Assembly (NCBI GenBank): GCA_036489755.1
Contig: DASXFD010000003.1
Location: 124,001 to 188,000, forward strand
Origin: JABFXX01 sp036489755
Lineage (GTDB): Bacteria; Myxococcota_A; Polyangia; Haliangiales; Haliangiaceae
Direction: 5' to 3'
Length of the DNA: 64,000 nucleotides
The stretch's first letter is position 1; the number at the start of each line of letters is the position of its first letter. Below are positions 44,204 to 53,310 of this stretch, piece by piece. The translations under genes were made by a program, and so were the position numbers. The notes below the pieces were generated by a model. The model saw nothing but the letters and a program-made list of their open reading frames with translations. It did no database searches and was not told the DNA's origin.

Positions 44204-46126
44204 TCACTCCTCGCTCGGCAGCCAGACGTGAAACTGCGAGCCTTCGCCCGGCACGCTGTCGACCCAGATCCGCCCGCCGTGCGCCTCGACGAGCCCCTTC
44301 GTGATGTAGAGCCCCAACCCGAGCCCGGCTTTTTTCGAGCGCAGGCGCTTGGCCTGGAAGAATCGATCGAAGAGCTTCGGCAGCTCGTCGCTCGCGATCC
44401 CGGTGCCTTCGTCGGTCACGGTGATGGTCGAGCCGCCGCCTTCGCGCGCGATGTGCACCGTGATCGGCCGCCCGGGCTGCGAGTACTTCGCCGCGTTTTC
44501 GAGCAAGTTCGTCACGATCTCGTCGAGCCGCAGCGGATCCGCGAACACCGCCGGCGCGTCGGCCTGGGCGTCGATCTGGACGCTGCGTCCGGCGAACGTC
44601 GGCTCGAGTTGCGCGACGAGGCTGCCCACCGCATCTCGCAAGGACACGGGCCGCCGTTCGAGCGCGATGCGGCCGAGCTCGATGCGAGACGCGTCGAGTA
44701 GATCTTCGGCCATCCGCGACAGCCGTTGTGCCGCGCGCCGCAGCCGCTCGATCGCGGCAGTCGGCACGAACAGTTGGTCGGGCGGCGCGTCGCCGCGGTC
44801 GAGCAGCAAATCGATCTGGAGCAACATCGACGAGATCGGGCTGCGCATGTCGTGCGCGATCACGGCCGACAGCTCGTCGTGCAGGCTCGACAGCCGGCGC
44901 TGCGCTTCTTCGGCGCGTTGCAGCTGGCGCGAGTACGACAGCGCGAGCGCGGCCTGCGCGCCGAACATGTCGAGCACGCGCTCGTCGTTGGCGGAGAACT
45001 GGCCGCCGCCGCGCTTGTCGAACACGCACATGCTGCCGATCAGCTGCGCATCGAGCCTGAGCCGCGCTCCGAGACAAGACGGCGGCGCCTTGCTGCGCAA
45101 CGTCGCGCGGTCGTCGTTCGCGAGCTCCTCGAGCAATGCGCGCGTCGCGGCATCGTCGCCGTCGCGCGGCCGCACCACGATCTCGGAAGATCCGGCCACC
45201 GCAAGTGCGCCGCGCGTCGCGCCGACGAGCTCGCACGCGCCGTCGATCAGCCGCTCGGTCACGCCGCGCATCGACGACAGATCGGTAATCGCCAGCGACG
45301 CCTCGTGCAGGCGATGCAGCGTTGTCGCGTCGAGTAGCTTGGCGCGCCGCGCGCGCTGGATCGCGTTCGCGCATGCGGCGCTTGCAGCATCGAGCAGTCG
45401 CTTCTCGAGCTCGCCGAGCGTGCACGGCTGCCGCCACGCGATCGCGAGCACGCCGACGTCGTCGCCGGCGCTGATCATGGGGACCGCGACGAGCGCGCGC
45501 AGGCCCGCTGCGATCAGCGCGCGTCCGCCCGCGGTCCCACCGCCGCCGTCGGCTGCATCGAACGTGTGATCCGCGCGCGCGGTCGCCGCGGCGAGTGCCG
45601 GCGCGATCTGGCCCGGTGCGATGTCGTCGCGCGACGTCGCGAGCGGCGACAGCGCATGTGAGCACTCGACGAACACGAACACGGCATCGGCCGCGAGCAG
45701 CCTCTGCACGCCCTGCGCGAGCCTGGCACCGGTGCGTTCGAGCGTCACCTCCATCGCGGAGCGTGCCGCTGCCTCCACGAAGTCCACGAAGCTCGTCGAC
45801 TGCAGCGCGAGATCCTCGAGCGCGAGCACGCCGCCCTGCTCGAGCGAACGGCCGCGCACGCAGTAACGCAGGCGCGACGAGGTCACGCGGTCGTACCAGA
45901 TTTCTTCCTCGACGAAGTCGTGGTGGAGCACGCGCTCCCACGGCAGATCGCCGAGGTCGAACGTTCGGCCGTTCGACGTCGCCACGTCGAGGCGGTGGTG
46001 CAGCTGCCGCGTCACCTCGTGCCGGCCGTGCAGATCTTCGAACGCGTGGTTGCCAAGCATGGTGCCGCTGCGGCTGACCATGATGATGGGGATCGGCATA
46101 TGGTCGGGATCGAGCGGAGCAAACAC
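44204..46126 (-). CDS. GAF-domain sensor histidine kinase
   Basis: A 640-residue soluble protein. N-terminal PAS-like segment (about 1-115), two GAF domains (about 115-275 and 285-410; LDMFGAQAALALSYSRQLQ at the end), then HisKA VIAHDMRSPISSML (phospho-His about residue 428) and HATPase with LLENAAKYS, VTDEGTGIA and KKAGLGLGLYITKGLVEAHGG. All catalytic boxes are intact. I start at GTG 46124-46126 because AGGAGG lies four bases upstream; the open frame extends farther but overlaps the next kinase. It lies 23 bases downstream of the upstream kinase. Confidence 0.85.
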   Translation of the reverse strand: MFAPLDPDHMPIPIIMVSRSGTMLGNHAFEDLHGRHEVTRQLHHRLDVATSNGRTFDLGDLPWERVLHHDFVEEEIWYDRVTSSRLRYCVRGRSLEQGGVLALEDLALQSTSFVDFVEAAARSAMEVTLERTGARLAQGVQRLLAADAVFVFVECSHALSPLATSRDDIAPGQIAPALAAATARADHTFDAADGGGGTAGGRALIAAGLRALVAVPMISAGDDVGVLAIAWRQPCTLGELEKRLLDAASAACANAIQRARRAKLLDATTLHRLHEASLAITDLSSMRGVTERLIDGACELVGATRGALAVAGSSEIVVRPRDGDDAATRALLEELANDDRATLRSKAPPSCLGARLRLDAQLIGSMCVFDKRGGGQFSANDERVLDMFGAQAALALSYSRQLQRAEEAQRRLSSLHDELSAVIAHDMRSPISSMLLQIDLLLDRGDAPPDQLFVPTAAIERLRRAAQRLSRMAEDLLDASRIELGRIALERRPVSLRDAVGSLVAQLEPTFAGRSVQIDAQADAPAVFADPLRLDEIVTNLLENAAKYSQPGRPITVHIAREGGGSTITVTDEGTGIASDELPKLFDRFFQAKRLRSKKAGLGLGLYITKGLVEAHGGRIWVDSVPGEGSQFHVWLPSEE

Positions 46127-46149
46127 ACAACCTCCTGCGCGTGACTCGA

Positions 46150-46926
46150 TTACCGAAGCGGAAGCTCGAAGTAGAAGCTCGAACCGTGGCCGCGCTGCGC
46201 CGCCACTCCGATGTGTCCGCCGTGCGCTTCGACGATGCACCGGCTCACGTAGAGTCCGAGCCCGGAGCCATCGGTTCCACCCGCGGCGCGGCCGCGTTGA
46301 TAGCGCTCGAAGATCGTCGCCTGCTCGGCGGGATCGATGCCCGGTCCTTCGTCGTCGACCGAGACGCGCGCGCAGCCGCGCACGAGCGCGAGCGAAACTA
46401 CCGTGGTGCGTCCGGGCGCATATTTCAGCGCGTTCTGCAGAAGGTTCGCGATGACGCGCTCGATGCGGACCGGATCGATGGTGGTCGTGATCGGCTGCGG
46501 CGCGTCGAGGACGAGTTGCCCGCAGTCGTGCACGATGCTCGTGCGCTCGATCACCTGCTCGAGTAGCTTGCGCAGATCCGTCGCGCGCTGCCGCATGCGC
46601 AGATGGCCGTGATCGAATGCGCCGAGGTCGAGCAGATCCTCGACCATCCGCGCGAGGTACTCGGTGTTGCGCTGGATCCGATGAAGCCCCCGCTTCATCG
46701 CATCGTGGTCGGCGTGCTCGAGGCGTTCGCCGGCAAGCGCGGCCTCGAGAGCGATCGCGGCGAGTGGATTCCGGAGGTCGTGGGCGAGCAGATCGATCTC
46801 GTCGAGCTGAGGCCCAGTCCAAATATCTGTGCGACTGCCTCGCGCGAGACTCGGTTGCGTGTCGCCCGGCCAGTACTCGGAGGCCGAATCCCCATATTCG
46901 TCCTGCACGTCATCTTTGGCGCTCAT
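46150..46926 (-). CDS. Soluble histidine kinase (left-arm, intact)
   Basis: A 258-residue cytoplasmic kinase with no recognised sensor domain beyond a short acidic N-terminus. HisKA: DLLAHDLRNPLAAIAL with phospho-His49. HATPase: ANLLQNALKYAPG, SVDDEGPGID, GTDGSGLGLYVSRCIVEAHGG. I start at ATG 46924-46926; an upstream ATG at 46989 would put an AT-rich promoter-like stretch into the protein. It is closely related in sequence to the kinases at 48963 and 52509. The LuxR-type gene is 69 bases upstream on the same strand. Confidence 0.9.
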   Translation of the reverse strand: MSAKDDVQDEYGDSASEYWPGDTQPSLARGSRTDIWTGPQLDEIDLLAHDLRNPLAAIALEAALAGERLEHADHDAMKRGLHRIQRNTEYLARMVEDLLDLGAFDHGHLRMRQRATDLRKLLEQVIERTSIVHDCGQLVLDAPQPITTTIDPVRIERVIANLLQNALKYAPGRTTVVSLALVRGCARVSVDDEGPGIDPAEQATIFERYQRGRAAGGTDGSGLGLYVSRCIVEAHGGHIGVAAQRGHGSSFYFELPLR

Positions 46927-46955
46927 GGTCACATCCACGCTGCCAGGCTTAATGC

Positions 46956-46970
46956 ACTCAATAAATGAGT
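46956..46970. promoter_or_regulatory. Small inverted repeat in AT-rich gap between LuxR-type regulator and kinase
   Basis: ACTCA-ATAAA-TGAGT is a perfect 5-base inverted repeat in a strikingly AT-rich 60-base stretch (46948-46990, with TTAATATACTTAATTAAC following). In this GC-rich genome such a stretch suggests a promoter or operator for the kinase at 46926. A terminator for the upstream regulator is an alternative. Confidence 0.45.
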
Positions 46971-46995
46971 TAATATACTTAATTAACAATCACAT

Positions 46996-47640
46996 TCACT
47001 GCCGACTCCGAGCAGCTAATCGTTGCAGCTCCGGAACCGAATGCGCGTTCAGCTTCTTCGTGATGCGATGGCGGTGCGTTTCGACGGTGCGCCGCGCGAT
47101 GAACAGGCGGGTCCCGATCTCCGTGTTGTTGTATCCCTGAATCAGCAGATCGAATATTTCGCGCTCCCGGCGAGTGAGGTGTGTCTCGAGCGAGCTCGCG
47201 CCGGGCACGACCTGGAGCTCGAGCTCGATCGCCTCGATGGACAACGCCGGCGACAGATAGCGAATGCCGGTCGCCGTGTTACGGACGGCTTCCAAGATTT
47301 GATTCGGATGGTCGTTCTTGAGTGCGAAGCCGACGGCGCCGGCGCGCAACATCTCCGCGACGATGCACGGCTCCTCGACGACCGAAAGCCCGAGGACCCG
47401 ACAAAATCGGTGCGACTCGCGGAGCCAGCGCGTGATGTCGATTCCGCCGACGGGTGAGATCAAGAGATCGACGAGCGCCACGTCGACCTGCATCCGCTCG
47501 ACGAGCTGGTGAACCTCGTCGAGCGACCCGGCCTCACCGACGAGCTCCATCTGCGGAGCGCTTCGGATCAATGCAGCGACGCCTTGGCGAAACAGCGGAT
47601 GGTCGTCGACCAGCAGCACTCGTGTCGTCGTGGCGGTCAT
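46996..47640 (-). CDS. LuxR-type (NarL family) response regulator
   Basis: A 214-residue regulator. Receiver: VLLVDDHPLFRQGVAALI, phospho-Asp in VDVALVDLLISPVGG (about residue 60), switch VLGLSVVEEPCIVAEM, Lys in GFALKND. The LuxR/NarL HTH is TRREREIFDLLIQGYNNTEIGTRLFIARRTVETHRHRI (about 158-195), binding DNA. It overlaps the DUF1254 stop (ATGA, 47637-47640). A paralogue with the same unusual EPCI segment is at 49912-50586. Confidence 0.93.
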   Translation of the reverse strand: MTATTTRVLLVDDHPLFRQGVAALIRSAPQMELVGEAGSLDEVHQLVERMQVDVALVDLLISPVGGIDITRWLRESHRFCRVLGLSVVEEPCIVAEMLRAGAVGFALKNDHPNQILEAVRNTATGIRYLSPALSIEAIELELQVVPGASSLETHLTRREREIFDLLIQGYNNTEIGTRLFIARRTVETHRHRITKKLNAHSVPELQRLAARSRQ

Positions 47641-48833
47641 CTGTCGGCGAGCTCTTCCAGGGATGGTGGAAACCATCGCCCCGTGGCGGTGCTCTGATCG
47701 GGACCGAACGATCTCCAATCGAGGCTGTATTGCTGGCCTGCCGGAGTCGGTAACCAGTTTTGCTCCGGCACTCCGCGAGGCAGTGCGGGCGCGAAGTACA
47801 AGGCGAGCGCACCGCGGCGACCGAGCTGGAGCTTGGAGCGCGAGCTCAACACCGGGCGACGCGGCGTCACGCCGTTCACGCAGATCGACCAGAAGTGACG
47901 GACCTGCGGCAGCGTATCGCGATCGAACCGCATGACATAGGTGGTACTGCCGTCGAGCGGCGTCGCCGCTCCGGTGTGAAAGTGCGCGACCTCGGCTTTC
48001 GTGTTCGTCCACAGCTCGAACATGTTCGCCGCGGTTCGCGCGAGCCAGTTCGTGCCGTAATTGCCGGCGAGCCGGGACGCGAGCCAGTCGTTCTTCGTGG
48101 TGTACAGGACCTGCCGCAGTCCCCATGAACGCTGTCGGATCGCGCGATCGATGCGGCCGCGCTCGTCGGTCGAGGCGAGTGCGGCGACGAGGCGTACCTG
48201 CGCTCGCGCGTCGTCGACGCCTTCGTTGACGTCCTGCTCTGCCGCGAGCACCACGAGCGCCGAGTCGAAGGCGGACACGCCGGGCAGGTCGTTGTTCGGA
48301 AACGGTGGGATGCCGATGGTCGCGGGCACCACGGGAGTCCCCGTCGTACGCATCGCGAACGCGTGCTGGATCGCCTCGGCTTCATCGAGATCGGCGCCGC
48401 ACTCGACGTGAATCAGAACGTGCGCCTTCCGCCCCGGCAGATCGATCCGCCGTGTGTCGGGCGGCAACAGCTGTCGTGTGTCTTTAAGACACAACGCATA
48501 ACGGCCGCTGGGGCGATTCGAGAACGTGCGCTCGTTGATATTCGCAACTGTCTCGCCCCACGGGTTCACGACGTGAACCGTGTAATAACGGCCACGGATT
48601 TCGGGCACCTCGATGATGGTGCTGCTCGTTTCGTCGACGGCGATCCATGCCTCGCTGCTCGTCAGCTGAGAGCCAGGCTCGTGATGGCGCAGCCGGTTCC
48701 ACTCGACTCCGCTCAAGATATCGAGGTGCTCTTGCCGGAGCACCAGCAGGCGACCGAGCAAGTACAGATACGCGTCGCAGATGTCGCGATCTGCAGCGCG
48801 AAACAGCGTGGCCGGTCGTGATGCCGCGCTCAT
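47637..48833 (-). CDS. DUF1254/DUF1214 domain protein
   Basis: A 398-residue protein. The first half (about 1-130) contains DICDAYLYLLGRLLVLRQEHL and RYYTVHVVNPWGETVANINERTF with FSNRPSGRYALCL, matching DUF1254. The second half (about 270-395) fits DUF1214: STTYVMRFDRDTLPQVRHFWSI, then RGVPEQNWLPTPAGQQYSL and DWRSFGPDQS. No signal peptide is present, so unlike most family members it appears cytoplasmic. Function unknown. It overlaps the LuxR-type regulator gene, an unusual setting for this family. Confidence 0.85.
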   Translation of the reverse strand: MSAASRPATLFRAADRDICDAYLYLLGRLLVLRQEHLDILSGVEWNRLRHHEPGSQLTSSEAWIAVDETSSTIIEVPEIRGRYYTVHVVNPWGETVANINERTFSNRPSGRYALCLKDTRQLLPPDTRRIDLPGRKAHVLIHVECGADLDEAEAIQHAFAMRTTGTPVVPATIGIPPFPNNDLPGVSAFDSALVVLAAEQDVNEGVDDARAQVRLVAALASTDERGRIDRAIRQRSWGLRQVLYTTKNDWLASRLAGNYGTNWLARTAANMFELWTNTKAEVAHFHTGAATPLDGSTTYVMRFDRDTLPQVRHFWSICVNGVTPRRPVLSSRSKLQLGRRGALALYFAPALPRGVPEQNWLPTPAGQQYSLDWRSFGPDQSTATGRWFPPSLEELADR

Positions 48834-48962
48834 CGATCATCTCCCTCACCGCGAGACGAGAGCACGCGACGTGCCACGCGGCGTCCTCGGGTTGCATTCG
48901 CACAGCAACGATCGCGGCCGACGTTGTGTGGAGCACGCGCATGGCCGTGCAGCTTTGACCCG

Positions 48963-49724
48963 CTACGAGCTACGGCGGAGCGGCAGCGCGAAGAAGAAGC
49001 GCGCGCCCAACCCGCGGATACTCTCGACGCCGATCGAGCCGCCGTGCGCTTCGACGATGTGCTTGCTGACGTAAAGCCCGAACCCGCCCGCTCTGCCCGT
49101 GGAGCCCGAGGCTCGTCGGTGCGGCTCGAACATGGCCGCGAGATCGGTGACCGCGAGCCCGGGGCCCGCGTCGCTGATCGAGATCTGCACGTTGCGATCG
49201 TCCTTCGCCATGCGAATCACGATGCCTCCCGACGGCGGCGTGTATTCGAGCGCGTTGTCGAGCAAATTCATCATCACGCGCTCGATGCGCAGCTCGTCTG
49301 CGAGAACTTCTGCCGATTCGCACGGGGCGAGAAACACGCGATGGCGCTCGGAGCACGGGACCACGCGTTCGATCACGCGCGCGACGACGGCGGCGAGATC
49401 GCACGGCTCGCGGCTGAGCGCGAGGCGTCCTTCTGACAGCGTGCACGCGTCGAGTAGATCGTAAATCAGACGATCGAGGTGGCGGACGCTGTAACGGATC
49501 CGGTCGATGGGCCCTCTAATGTCGAGCCCATCACAGGTCGCGCCGCGCGCTTCGAGCGTGTCTGCCTCGAGCGCGATCGACGACAGCGGGCTCTTCAAGT
49601 CGCGAACGATCTGCGCGAGCTCCTCGCCGCGTGGCATCGCGGGGCGCTCGTCCTGCAACCTCGCAAACAGCCCACTGCCGTATGCGAGCCGGCCGGCCCG
49701 GCTGCGCCGATGCTCTGGTTCCAT
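48963..49724 (-). CDS. Histidine kinase-like protein with Arg at the phospho-His position
   Basis: A 253-residue soluble protein highly similar to the kinase at 52509. Its HisKA motif reads QIVRDLKSPLSSIALE, with Arg41 where the paralogue has His45 (QIVHDLKNPLSSIALE); the codon is CGC versus CAC. The ATPase half has NLLDNALEYTPPS and SDAGPGLA. The G2 box is GRAGGFGLYVSK, one residue shorter than GRSGTGLGLFVSK. It cannot autophosphorylate at the normal site. It may act as a phosphatase, a dimer partner or a sensor scaffold. It is the first gene of the left arm, divergent from the regulator at 49912. Confidence 0.9.
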   Translation of the reverse strand: MEPEHRRSRAGRLAYGSGLFARLQDERPAMPRGEELAQIVRDLKSPLSSIALEADTLEARGATCDGLDIRGPIDRIRYSVRHLDRLIYDLLDACTLSEGRLALSREPCDLAAVVARVIERVVPCSERHRVFLAPCESAEVLADELRIERVMMNLLDNALEYTPPSGGIVIRMAKDDRNVQISISDAGPGLAVTDLAAMFEPHRRASGSTGRAGGFGLYVSKHIVEAHGGSIGVESIRGLGARFFFALPLRRSS

Positions 49725-49911
49725 GGGCCGGTACCTTAGGAGGGGCCTCGAAACCGGCCATACCGGGATCTACGTAATTATCGGCGATGGCCGTTCATGA
49801 TTATTTGATCTCGCCAAAACGCGCGCGGCCACGACAGCACAGTTTTTTTTCAGTGTTGATGAAACTGTATAGAAAGCGCGAGATTCCGTTGACCTTGCTC
49901 TGAAATATGCG
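49725..49911. promoter_or_regulatory. Central bidirectional promoter region of the signalling array
   Basis: This 187-base gap separates the two outward arms. It is AT-rich for this genome, with an eight-T run at 49843-49850 and a CAGT-N9-ACTG inverted repeat around 49851-49867. CTAAGG precedes the left-hand start. No consensus sigma-70 promoter is obvious. It is the only region that can launch both arms. Confidence 0.5.
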
Positions 49912-50586
49912 ATGCAGTGTTGCATGGCGAGTGTGGCGGCGGCCCCGAAGCGAATCCGTATCGGCCTCATCGACGATCATCCGTTGTTTCGACAAGGGCT
50001 CGCAGCGGTGCTGACCCGCGACCCGACGCTGGATGTCGTCGGTGAAGCCAGCAACGCCGAGGAAGCGCTCGAGCTTGCCAAGTGCACGCAGCTCGACGTT
50101 GCAGTCGTCGATATCTTGATGCCGTCGGTGTCGGGGATCAGCCTCACGAGCGAGCTGTTCGAGCTGCAGCCGTCGTGTCGAGTGCTCGCGCTCTCGGTGA
50201 TCGACGAGCCGTGCATCATCGCCGACATGCTTCGCGCGCGCGCGTGTGGCTACGCCCTCAAGACGCAGCCGATCATGCAAATCGTCGAGGCGATCGGCCA
50301 GATCCTCGGCGGGCTGCGATACCTGCCTCCGTCGGTGTCCACCGACGAGGTCGAAGCCCAGCTCGCGGGCACGCCGACGCATCCGTTCTCGCGCCTGACG
50401 CGGCGCGAGCGCGAGGTGTTCGAGCTCCTGATCCGCGGCCACAGCAACGAACAGATCGCCGAGCGACTCTTCATCGCGCGACGTACCGTCGAGACGCACC
50501 GCCAGCGCGTGATGAATAAACTGTCGGCGCACTCGGTCGCGCAGATGCAACGACTCGCGGCGCGGCATGGCGGACTCGGCCACTGA
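49912..50586 (+). CDS. LuxR-type (NarL family) response regulator
   Basis: A 224-residue regulator. Receiver: IGLIDDHPLFRQGLAAVL, phospho-Asp in LDVAVVDILMPSVSG (about residue 66), LALSVIDEPCIIADM, and Lys in GYALKTQ. HTH: TRREREVFELLIRGHSNEQIAERLFIARRTVETHRQRV (about 163-200). It is clearly paralogous to the regulator at 46996. The start may be ATG 49912 or 49924. Its 3' end overlaps the hybrid kinase by 20 bases. Confidence 0.93.
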   Translation: MQCCMASVAAAPKRIRIGLIDDHPLFRQGLAAVLTRDPTLDVVGEASNAEEALELAKCTQLDVAVVDILMPSVSGISLTSELFELQPSCRVLALSVIDEPCIIADMLRARACGYALKTQPIMQIVEAIGQILGGLRYLPPSVSTDEVEAQLAGTPTHPFSRLTRREREVFELLIRGHSNEQIAERLFIARRTVETHRQRVMNKLSAHSVAQMQRLAARHGGLGH

Positions 50587-52462
50587 TCCCGACTCGGAGG
50601 CAGCCGCCTGCTCACTTCTATATGAGCTTGTGGCCGAGCTGACCCGATCATCCGACCACCGGGCGCAACGCGTGCGAGACAGCGCTCGCCGCGCGATTGC
50701 CGCATTCCCACTGCCAGTAGCATTGCTTGAACGTGTAAGGGCGCGCACGCCGATTATCAATGATGCATGGCGGTCGCTGTTTGGGACTGCCTCGCTTCCG
50801 TCTCGTATCCACGACTCGCTCGACGCACTCGACGACGAGCCGGCCTATGTCGCCGACGTCGAGGTCCGTATGCCGACGCATGTCGGGTATTTCACTGTCA
50901 CCCTACGCTCGCTGCCGGAGTCGCGCGAAGCGCTCGCGATCGGCTTCGATAGCACCGACGACGTGATCCGACGGCTGTTCGAGCTGTCGCCGGCGTTGCT
51001 CGTGTGGCACCGCGACGCACCGAACGAAGGCGGTCACTACAACCGAGTCTGGCGCACGCGCATCGGCGCGAGCTGGACCGATGCGCTTCACCATGGCGAC
51101 CTCGCGCGCTGGCAGACGGCGCTCGCCGAGACCGAACGAGGGCACTTGCCGGCCGAGCTCGACCTGCGGCTCCGCATCAGCGACGGCACGTTTCGCTGGC
51201 ACCGCATTCGACTGTTATCTGCGGGCCCCCGTGTGGTGTGCTGCGCGTCGGACGTCCACGCGCTGCGCCGCCGCGAGCTCGAGCGGAATTTGCTGCTGTC
51301 GCACGCCCGCAGTGCCCGCGCCGATGCCGCCGCCGCGAATCGCATCAAGGACGAGTTCCTCATGGCGGTGTCGCACGAGCTACGCGCCCCCCTCACGACG
51401 ATGCTGTTGTGGGAGCGCGTGCTGCGCGAGAGCGCGAACGACGAAGAAGCGCGGCTCAAGGCGCTCGACGCCATCCATCAGAGCGCGACCGCACAAGCGC
51501 GCCTCGTGGCCGATCTGCTCGACTTCGCCCGCGGCCTGGGCGGCAAGCTGTTCCTCGACATCCGCCACGTCGATCTGGCACGGCTCGCGCGCGACGCCGT
51601 CGAAGCAGCTCGCCCCCTCGCGGACGCGAAGTCGCTCGAGCTCGTGATCGCGGATCCTTCGTTCTCCGGGGAAGTGTCTGCGGATGCGACGCGATTGCGT
51701 CAGGTGCTCGACAACCTGCTGTCGAATGCGATCAAGTTCACGCCGGCGAGTGGCAGGGTCGTGGTGTCGGTACATCGGCGCGGCGCGTTCATCACGGTGG
51801 CCGTCGCGGATACCGGCCGCGGCATCAGTCCCGACATGCTCGGTCGGATCTTCAAACCATTCACCCAGGCCGATGACGCCACCGTGAAAGGGGAAGGCGG
51901 ACTCGGGCTCGGACTCACGATCTCGAAACAGCTCGCCGAGCTCCACCGCGGCACCCTCATCGCGACGAGCGACGGCCTCGGCCACGGCGCGACGCTGACC
52001 CTGTCGCTTCCCGTGGCGGGGACACGACGTGCCCCGATGCCGCCCGCCGGTACGCGGCCCACGCCGAAGCTCGACGGGGCACGTGTCCTGGTTATCGACG
52101 ACGACGACCATGTCCGAACCGCGCTCGCAGTATTACTGGGTCGCATAGGTGCGATTGTCGATACGGCAGAATCAGCAGCAGCTGGTCACATCCGAATGAG
52201 TGTCGCGGAGCCCCACGTTGTAATTTGCGACGTCGGTATGCCGCACGAAGATGGCTACTCGTTCGTGCGCAGTCTTCGTGCAGCGGGCTGTAAAATTCCG
52301 TCGGTGGCGCTCACCGCGCACGCGACTCACGTCGACGCGCAGCGCGCACTAGACGCAGGATTTAACGTTCATCTCGCGAAGCCCGTGAGCATCGAGCGAC
52401 TCGTCGATACGTTGAGCGCGCTTCTTACAACACATCGTTTATCGAATGACCGAATTACGTAG
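50567..52462 (+). CDS. Hybrid histidine kinase with PAS and receiver domains
   Basis: A 631-residue soluble protein. N-terminal PAS-like segments (about 40-125 and 125-240, including RLFELSPALLVWHRDAP and FRWHRIRLL). HisKA: AVSHELRAPLTTML (phospho-His about residue 270). HATPase: LLSNAIKFTP, VADTGRGIS, GEGGLGLGLTISKQLAEL. C-terminal receiver: VLVIDDDDHVRTALA, phospho-Asp in VVICDVGMPHEDG, SVALTAHA, HLAKPV. All boxes are intact. It is the only complete hybrid in the array. Confidence 0.92.
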   Translation: MADSATDPDSEAAACSLLYELVAELTRSSDHRAQRVRDSARRAIAAFPLPVALLERVRARTPIINDAWRSLFGTASLPSRIHDSLDALDDEPAYVADVEVRMPTHVGYFTVTLRSLPESREALAIGFDSTDDVIRRLFELSPALLVWHRDAPNEGGHYNRVWRTRIGASWTDALHHGDLARWQTALAETERGHLPAELDLRLRISDGTFRWHRIRLLSAGPRVVCCASDVHALRRRELERNLLLSHARSARADAAAANRIKDEFLMAVSHELRAPLTTMLLWERVLRESANDEEARLKALDAIHQSATAQARLVADLLDFARGLGGKLFLDIRHVDLARLARDAVEAARPLADAKSLELVIADPSFSGEVSADATRLRQVLDNLLSNAIKFTPASGRVVVSVHRRGAFITVAVADTGRGISPDMLGRIFKPFTQADDATVKGEGGLGLGLTISKQLAELHRGTLIATSDGLGHGATLTLSLPVAGTRRAPMPPAGTRPTPKLDGARVLVIDDDDHVRTALAVLLGRIGAIVDTAESAAAGHIRMSVAEPHVVICDVGMPHEDGYSFVRSLRAAGCKIPSVALTAHATHVDAQRALDAGFNVHLAKPVSIERLVDTLSALLTTHRLSNDRIT

Positions 52463-52508
52463 ATCTCGGTATGGTCGCAGTAGTCACTCTCGCAGAGGGT
52501 AGCGCGCC

Positions 52509-53276
52509 ATGGACAAAGCGCGTGGAGATGGGTTGCAGGACCGGAGTGGATCGCTTGCCGACAAGATCGGCCCATACGTGCGCTTGCCCGCTAGTGCGGA
52601 GCCGGCCGGCCCATTCGGCAACGAGCTCGCTCAGATCGTCCACGATCTGAAGAATCCGCTGTCGTCGATCGCCCTCGAAACCGAGGTACTCGACGCACGC
52701 GGCGTCTCGTGCCAGGGCGTCGATGCGCGGCAGGCGATGGCGCGCATCCGCCGGAACGTGCGCTTCCTCGATCGCCTGATCTACGACCTCGTCGACGTCT
52801 GCACGCTGTCGGACGGCCGATTCGCGCTCCGCCGCACGTGCTGCGACGTCGCCGCGCTGCTCTCGATCGTGATCGAGCGCGTCGTGCCCGCCGGCGATCG
52901 CCACCGCGTGAGGCTCGATGCGCCGCTCGGGATCGACGCGATGCTCGACGAGCTCCGCATCGAGCGCGTCGCCGCGAACCTGCTCGACAATGCGCTCAAG
53001 TACACGCCGGCCGACGCGCCGATCGTGGTCACCGCACGCCACGAGGCGGACGCGGCGACGGTCTCGATCGCGGATGCTGGCCCCGGGCTGACGACGTCGG
53101 AGATGGCACATCTGTTCGAACCGTATCGACGAGGCGGTACGTCGCGCGGGCGTTCTGGAACGGGCTTGGGGCTGTTCGTCAGCAAGCAGATCGTCGAAGC
53201 GCACGGCGGGCGCATCGGTGTCGACAGCGTGGCTGGAGTGGGTGCGCGCTTCTTCTTCGCGCTACCGCTCTTGTAG
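52509..53276 (+). CDS. Soluble histidine kinase (right-arm, intact)
   Basis: A 255-residue cytoplasmic kinase. HisKA QIVHDLKNPLSSIALE with phospho-His45; HATPase NLLDNALKYTP, SIADAGPGLT, GRSGTGLGLFVSKQIVEAHGG. Apart from a short N-terminus there is no sensor domain. It is the intact paralogue of the Arg-substituted protein at 48963. It lies 46 bases after the hybrid kinase and 34 before the Ser/Thr kinase. Confidence 0.92.
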   Translation: MDKARGDGLQDRSGSLADKIGPYVRLPASAEPAGPFGNELAQIVHDLKNPLSSIALETEVLDARGVSCQGVDARQAMARIRRNVRFLDRLIYDLVDVCTLSDGRFALRRTCCDVAALLSIVIERVVPAGDRHRVRLDAPLGIDAMLDELRIERVAANLLDNALKYTPADAPIVVTARHEADAATVSIADAGPGLTTSEMAHLFEPYRRGGTSRGRSGTGLGLFVSKQIVEAHGGRIGVDSVAGVGARFFFALPLL

Positions 53277-53310
53277 TCGCGGCGGCACGAGCCGTGCTTC
53301 GCGTCGCTGC

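Noticed and set aside
46927..46989. N-terminal extension of the left-arm kinase starting at ATG 46989
   Set aside because: The added residues come from an AT-rich, promoter-like stretch with an inverted repeat; the start at 46926 is preferred but the extension cannot be excluded.
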